From assembly GCF_003201775.1 (NCBI RefSeq), contig NZ_QJJZ01000001.1:195233-259232 (forward strand): a stretch of 64,000 nucleotides of DNA. Direction: 5' to 3'. Origin of the DNA: Arenibacter sp. ARW7G5Y1. GTDB lineage: Bacteria > Bacteroidota > Bacteroidia > Flavobacteriales > Flavobacteriaceae. The notes under the pieces were generated by a model. That model did no database searches, was not told the origin of the DNA, and saw nothing but the letters and a program-made list of their open reading frames with translations. Positions 62,343 through 64,000 of this stretch are shown in pieces. Every line of letters begins with the position of its first letter. Position 1 is the stretch's first letter. Made by a program: the position numbers and the translations under genes.

Positions 62343-64000
62343 ATGAAAATTATACACACAATGCGTCAACTCAACAATTATGGTTTAGTGTTGGTCCTTC
62401 TGCTTATGGGAGCAGGAGAGGTCTTAAATGCACAGAACGCTTCGCTGACAGGCAAAGTTCATGATGAGAATGAGGAAGCTATGCCCTTTGCACATGTACT
62501 TCTTTTGCAAGAACGGGATTCTGTATTGGTGAAGGGGGTTACTACCGATACAGAGGGTCGTTTCGCGGTGGAAGGATTGGCAGTTGGCAATTATTTACTC
62601 AATATTTCCCTCCTGGGATATGATCCTTACTACAGATCTATAGCACTGACCGATTTAAAAGAGCATTCTACGGAAAATATCCAATTATCGCCTATGAGCC
62701 AACAGTTGCAAGGCGTTCAGGTGGTTGGGCGTAAGGCCTTATTCCAACAAATGAGCGATAGGTTGATATTGAATGTTGGGTCCCTGCCTACTTTTAGTGG
62801 TAACAATGCCCTGCAAGTGCTTCAAAAGGCACCTGGGGTAATGGTACAGGAGAATTCGAACAGCATCAGTCTAAACAATAAGGGGGAGGTGCTGATTATG
62901 ATAAACGACAGGGTATCACGCGTACCCAAGAGCAACTTGATACAGCAGTTAAAAGGTATGCGTGCAGAAAGCATTGATCGTATAGAACTTATACATCAGC
63001 CCTCGGCCAAATATGATGCTGATAATGCCGCCGGTATTATCCACATTGTCATGAAGGAAAATAATCTTTATGGTTTTAACGGTAACGCTAGTTTTACCGC
63101 TGGTATTGGACAAAGGGAAAAATTAAACGGAAGTACCGACTTTAATTATCGCAACAACAGTTTGAACATTTATGGCAATGCCACTGGCTTTCATAGCAGA
63201 TCTCCCCAGTTATTGATAAATCATTTTAGGGAATATGATTATGAGGGAGATTACTACTATTACGAGAACAAGTTGAAATTTGAAAATCCTAGCAGTAATT
63301 CATTGGGCTTTACATTGGGGGCCGATTTTGAAATTGATAAAAACAACATTGTAGGGGGGCTTTTTGGGTATTCCAAAAATAATGAACTGGGTCATGATTA
63401 TACTAGTAGGTCAAGTGGTTCAATAAATTCGGTGCCCAATACCGATTCGGAATTCCTCCTTGATGTTGACAATCCTAACAGCAACACCTTTATAAATCTA
63501 AACTATTTTCGAAAAATAGGAGCTAATGCTTCTTTAAATATCGATGTGGATAGGGTGACACTGGATGTGCAAAATTCTTCCGTACTTTCCAATCTTGATT
63601 CTGCGGAAGCTATTGAAAGAACAGAAGTAGGTCGTGAATCACAATTTGAAATCAAAACGGCAAAGGCCGATTTTGAATGGGAGTCCGAAGCGGGCAACAA
63701 ATGGGAAACAGGTCTCAAAGGCACGTTTAATAACTCCAACACCGAATCACAGATCCGGAACAGAACATCGGGTGTTTGGGAAGTGGACGAAGCATTCACA
63801 ATGAACGATGATATTGCGGAAAAGGTTTTGGCTGCCTATGCTTCATTTCATAAACAATGGAACGGGAAATGGGAAAGTAATCTGGGCCTTAGACTGGAGC
63901 ACTATAATTATGAACTTGACGATACCGTTGGAGAAAACGACTTTAGCGTTACTTACAATAATATTTTTCCGGTCGTCAGGACCAGCTATGCTATTGATTC
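62343..64000 (+). CDS. TonB-dependent receptor-like outer-membrane protein (partial, runs off the window)
   Basis: The frame opens at ATG 62343 and is still open at the window edge, so the C-terminus and most of the beta-barrel are missing. The signal peptide ends at VLNAQ. Then come a carboxypeptidase-regulatory-like domain (about 33-115; LTGKVHDENEEAMPFAHVLL and GRFAVEGLAVGNYLLNIS), a plug domain (about 120-230; NALQVLQKAPGVMV and AGIIHIVMKEN), and the start of a barrel. This is the outer-membrane beta-barrel subfamily of flavobacterial TonB receptors. It imports a large ligand by energy from TonB; ligand unknown. The 240-base gap before it shows only a small hairpin (CTGTC-GATA-GACAG). Confidence 0.85.
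   Translation, partial: MKIIHTMRQLNNYGLVLVLLLMGAGEVLNAQNASLTGKVHDENEEAMPFAHVLLLQERDSVLVKGVTTDTEGRFAVEGLAVGNYLLNISLLGYDPYYRSIALTDLKEHSTENIQLSPMSQQLQGVQVVGRKALFQQMSDRLILNVGSLPTFSGNNALQVLQKAPGVMVQENSNSISLNNKGEVLIMINDRVSRVPKSNLIQQLKGMRAESIDRIELIHQPSAKYDADNAAGIIHIVMKENNLYGFNGNASFTAGIGQREKLNGSTDFNYRNNSLNIYGNATGFHSRSPQLLINHFREYDYEGDYYYYENKLKFENPSSNSLGFTLGADFEIDKNNIVGGLFGYSKNNELGHDYTSRSSGSINSVPNTDSEFLLDVDNPNSNTFINLNYFRKIGANASLNIDVDRVTLDVQNSSVLSNLDSAEAIERTEVGRESQFEIKTAKADFEWESEAGNKWETGLKGTFNNSNTESQIRNRTSGVWEVDEAFTMNDDIAEKVLAAYASFHKQWNGKWESNLGLRLEHYNYELDDTVGENDFSVTYNNIFPVVRTSYAID

Overview
The window is a contiguous piece of a marine-type Flavobacteriaceae (Bacteroidota) chromosome. The evidence is SusD and TonB-receptor genes, the gene order pdxA-DUF177-rpmF-fabH-accB-accC, OmpA with thrombospondin-type-3 repeats, moderate GC, few Shine-Dalgarno sequences, and several promoters matching the Bacteroidota consensus TTTG-N19-TAnnTTTG. 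I see no tRNA, rRNA, CRISPR array, prophage or insertion sequence. Both ends cut genes: a SusD-like protein on the left and a TonB-dependent receptor on the right.

Layout. 0-7 kb: the SusD end followed by four exported or phosphorus-related enzymes (nucleotide-phosphodiesterase-like lipoprotein, metallo-beta-lactamase-fold hydrolase, class III PLP enzyme, purple-acid-phosphatase-like protein), possibly an organophosphate or phosphonate scavenging locus. 7-9.3 kb: an unrecognised 602-residue cysteine-rich protein with a possible structured leader. 9.3-14.2 kb: transporters and membrane proteins. 14.2-20 kb: riboflavin synthase, pdxA and the rpmF/fatty-acid cluster. 20-31 kb: housekeeping genes (FAD oxidoreductase, ArfB, ABC ATPase, prolyl oligopeptidase, asd, mscL, alr, tdk, rsmI, Fe-S uracil-DNA-glycosylase-like). 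32-33 kb: two tandem copies of a small-RNA-like unit next to sodB. 33-41 kb: AddA-like and AddB-like recombination nucleases flanking ompA. 42-52.4 kb: stress and envelope genes (universal stress protein, DUF302, OmpA lipoprotein, flavodoxin-like anchored protein, CDP-alcohol transferase, Mla lipid transport, L,D-transpeptidase). 52-64 kb: peroxiredoxin, sulfatase, serine hydrolase with an ECF sigma factor, AraC/TolB/TPR regulator, methyltransferase, NTF2-like protein, TonB receptor.

The most notable pattern is regulatory. Seven intergenic sites match the palindrome TGA[TC]-N4-[AG]TCA, the core of an FNR-type site. Each was compared with the eight bases exactly 23 bases downstream, where a -7 box would put the palindrome centre near -41.5, the class II activator position. 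Five have a good -7 box there and two have a weaker one. Six sites lie between 43.1 and 51.4 kb and precede the universal stress protein, a small HMA-fold-like protein, an apparent non-coding RNA, the OmpA lipoprotein, the flavodoxin-like protein and the L,D-transpeptidase. The seventh precedes the cysteine-rich unknown protein at 9 kb. This suggests an oxygen-, redox- or NO-responsive regulon run by a Crp/Fnr-family protein encoded elsewhere. Two possible RNA genes deserve follow-up: the tandem 70-base units at 32.2-32.5 kb and a 227-base minus-strand RNA at 44.75-44.98 kb.
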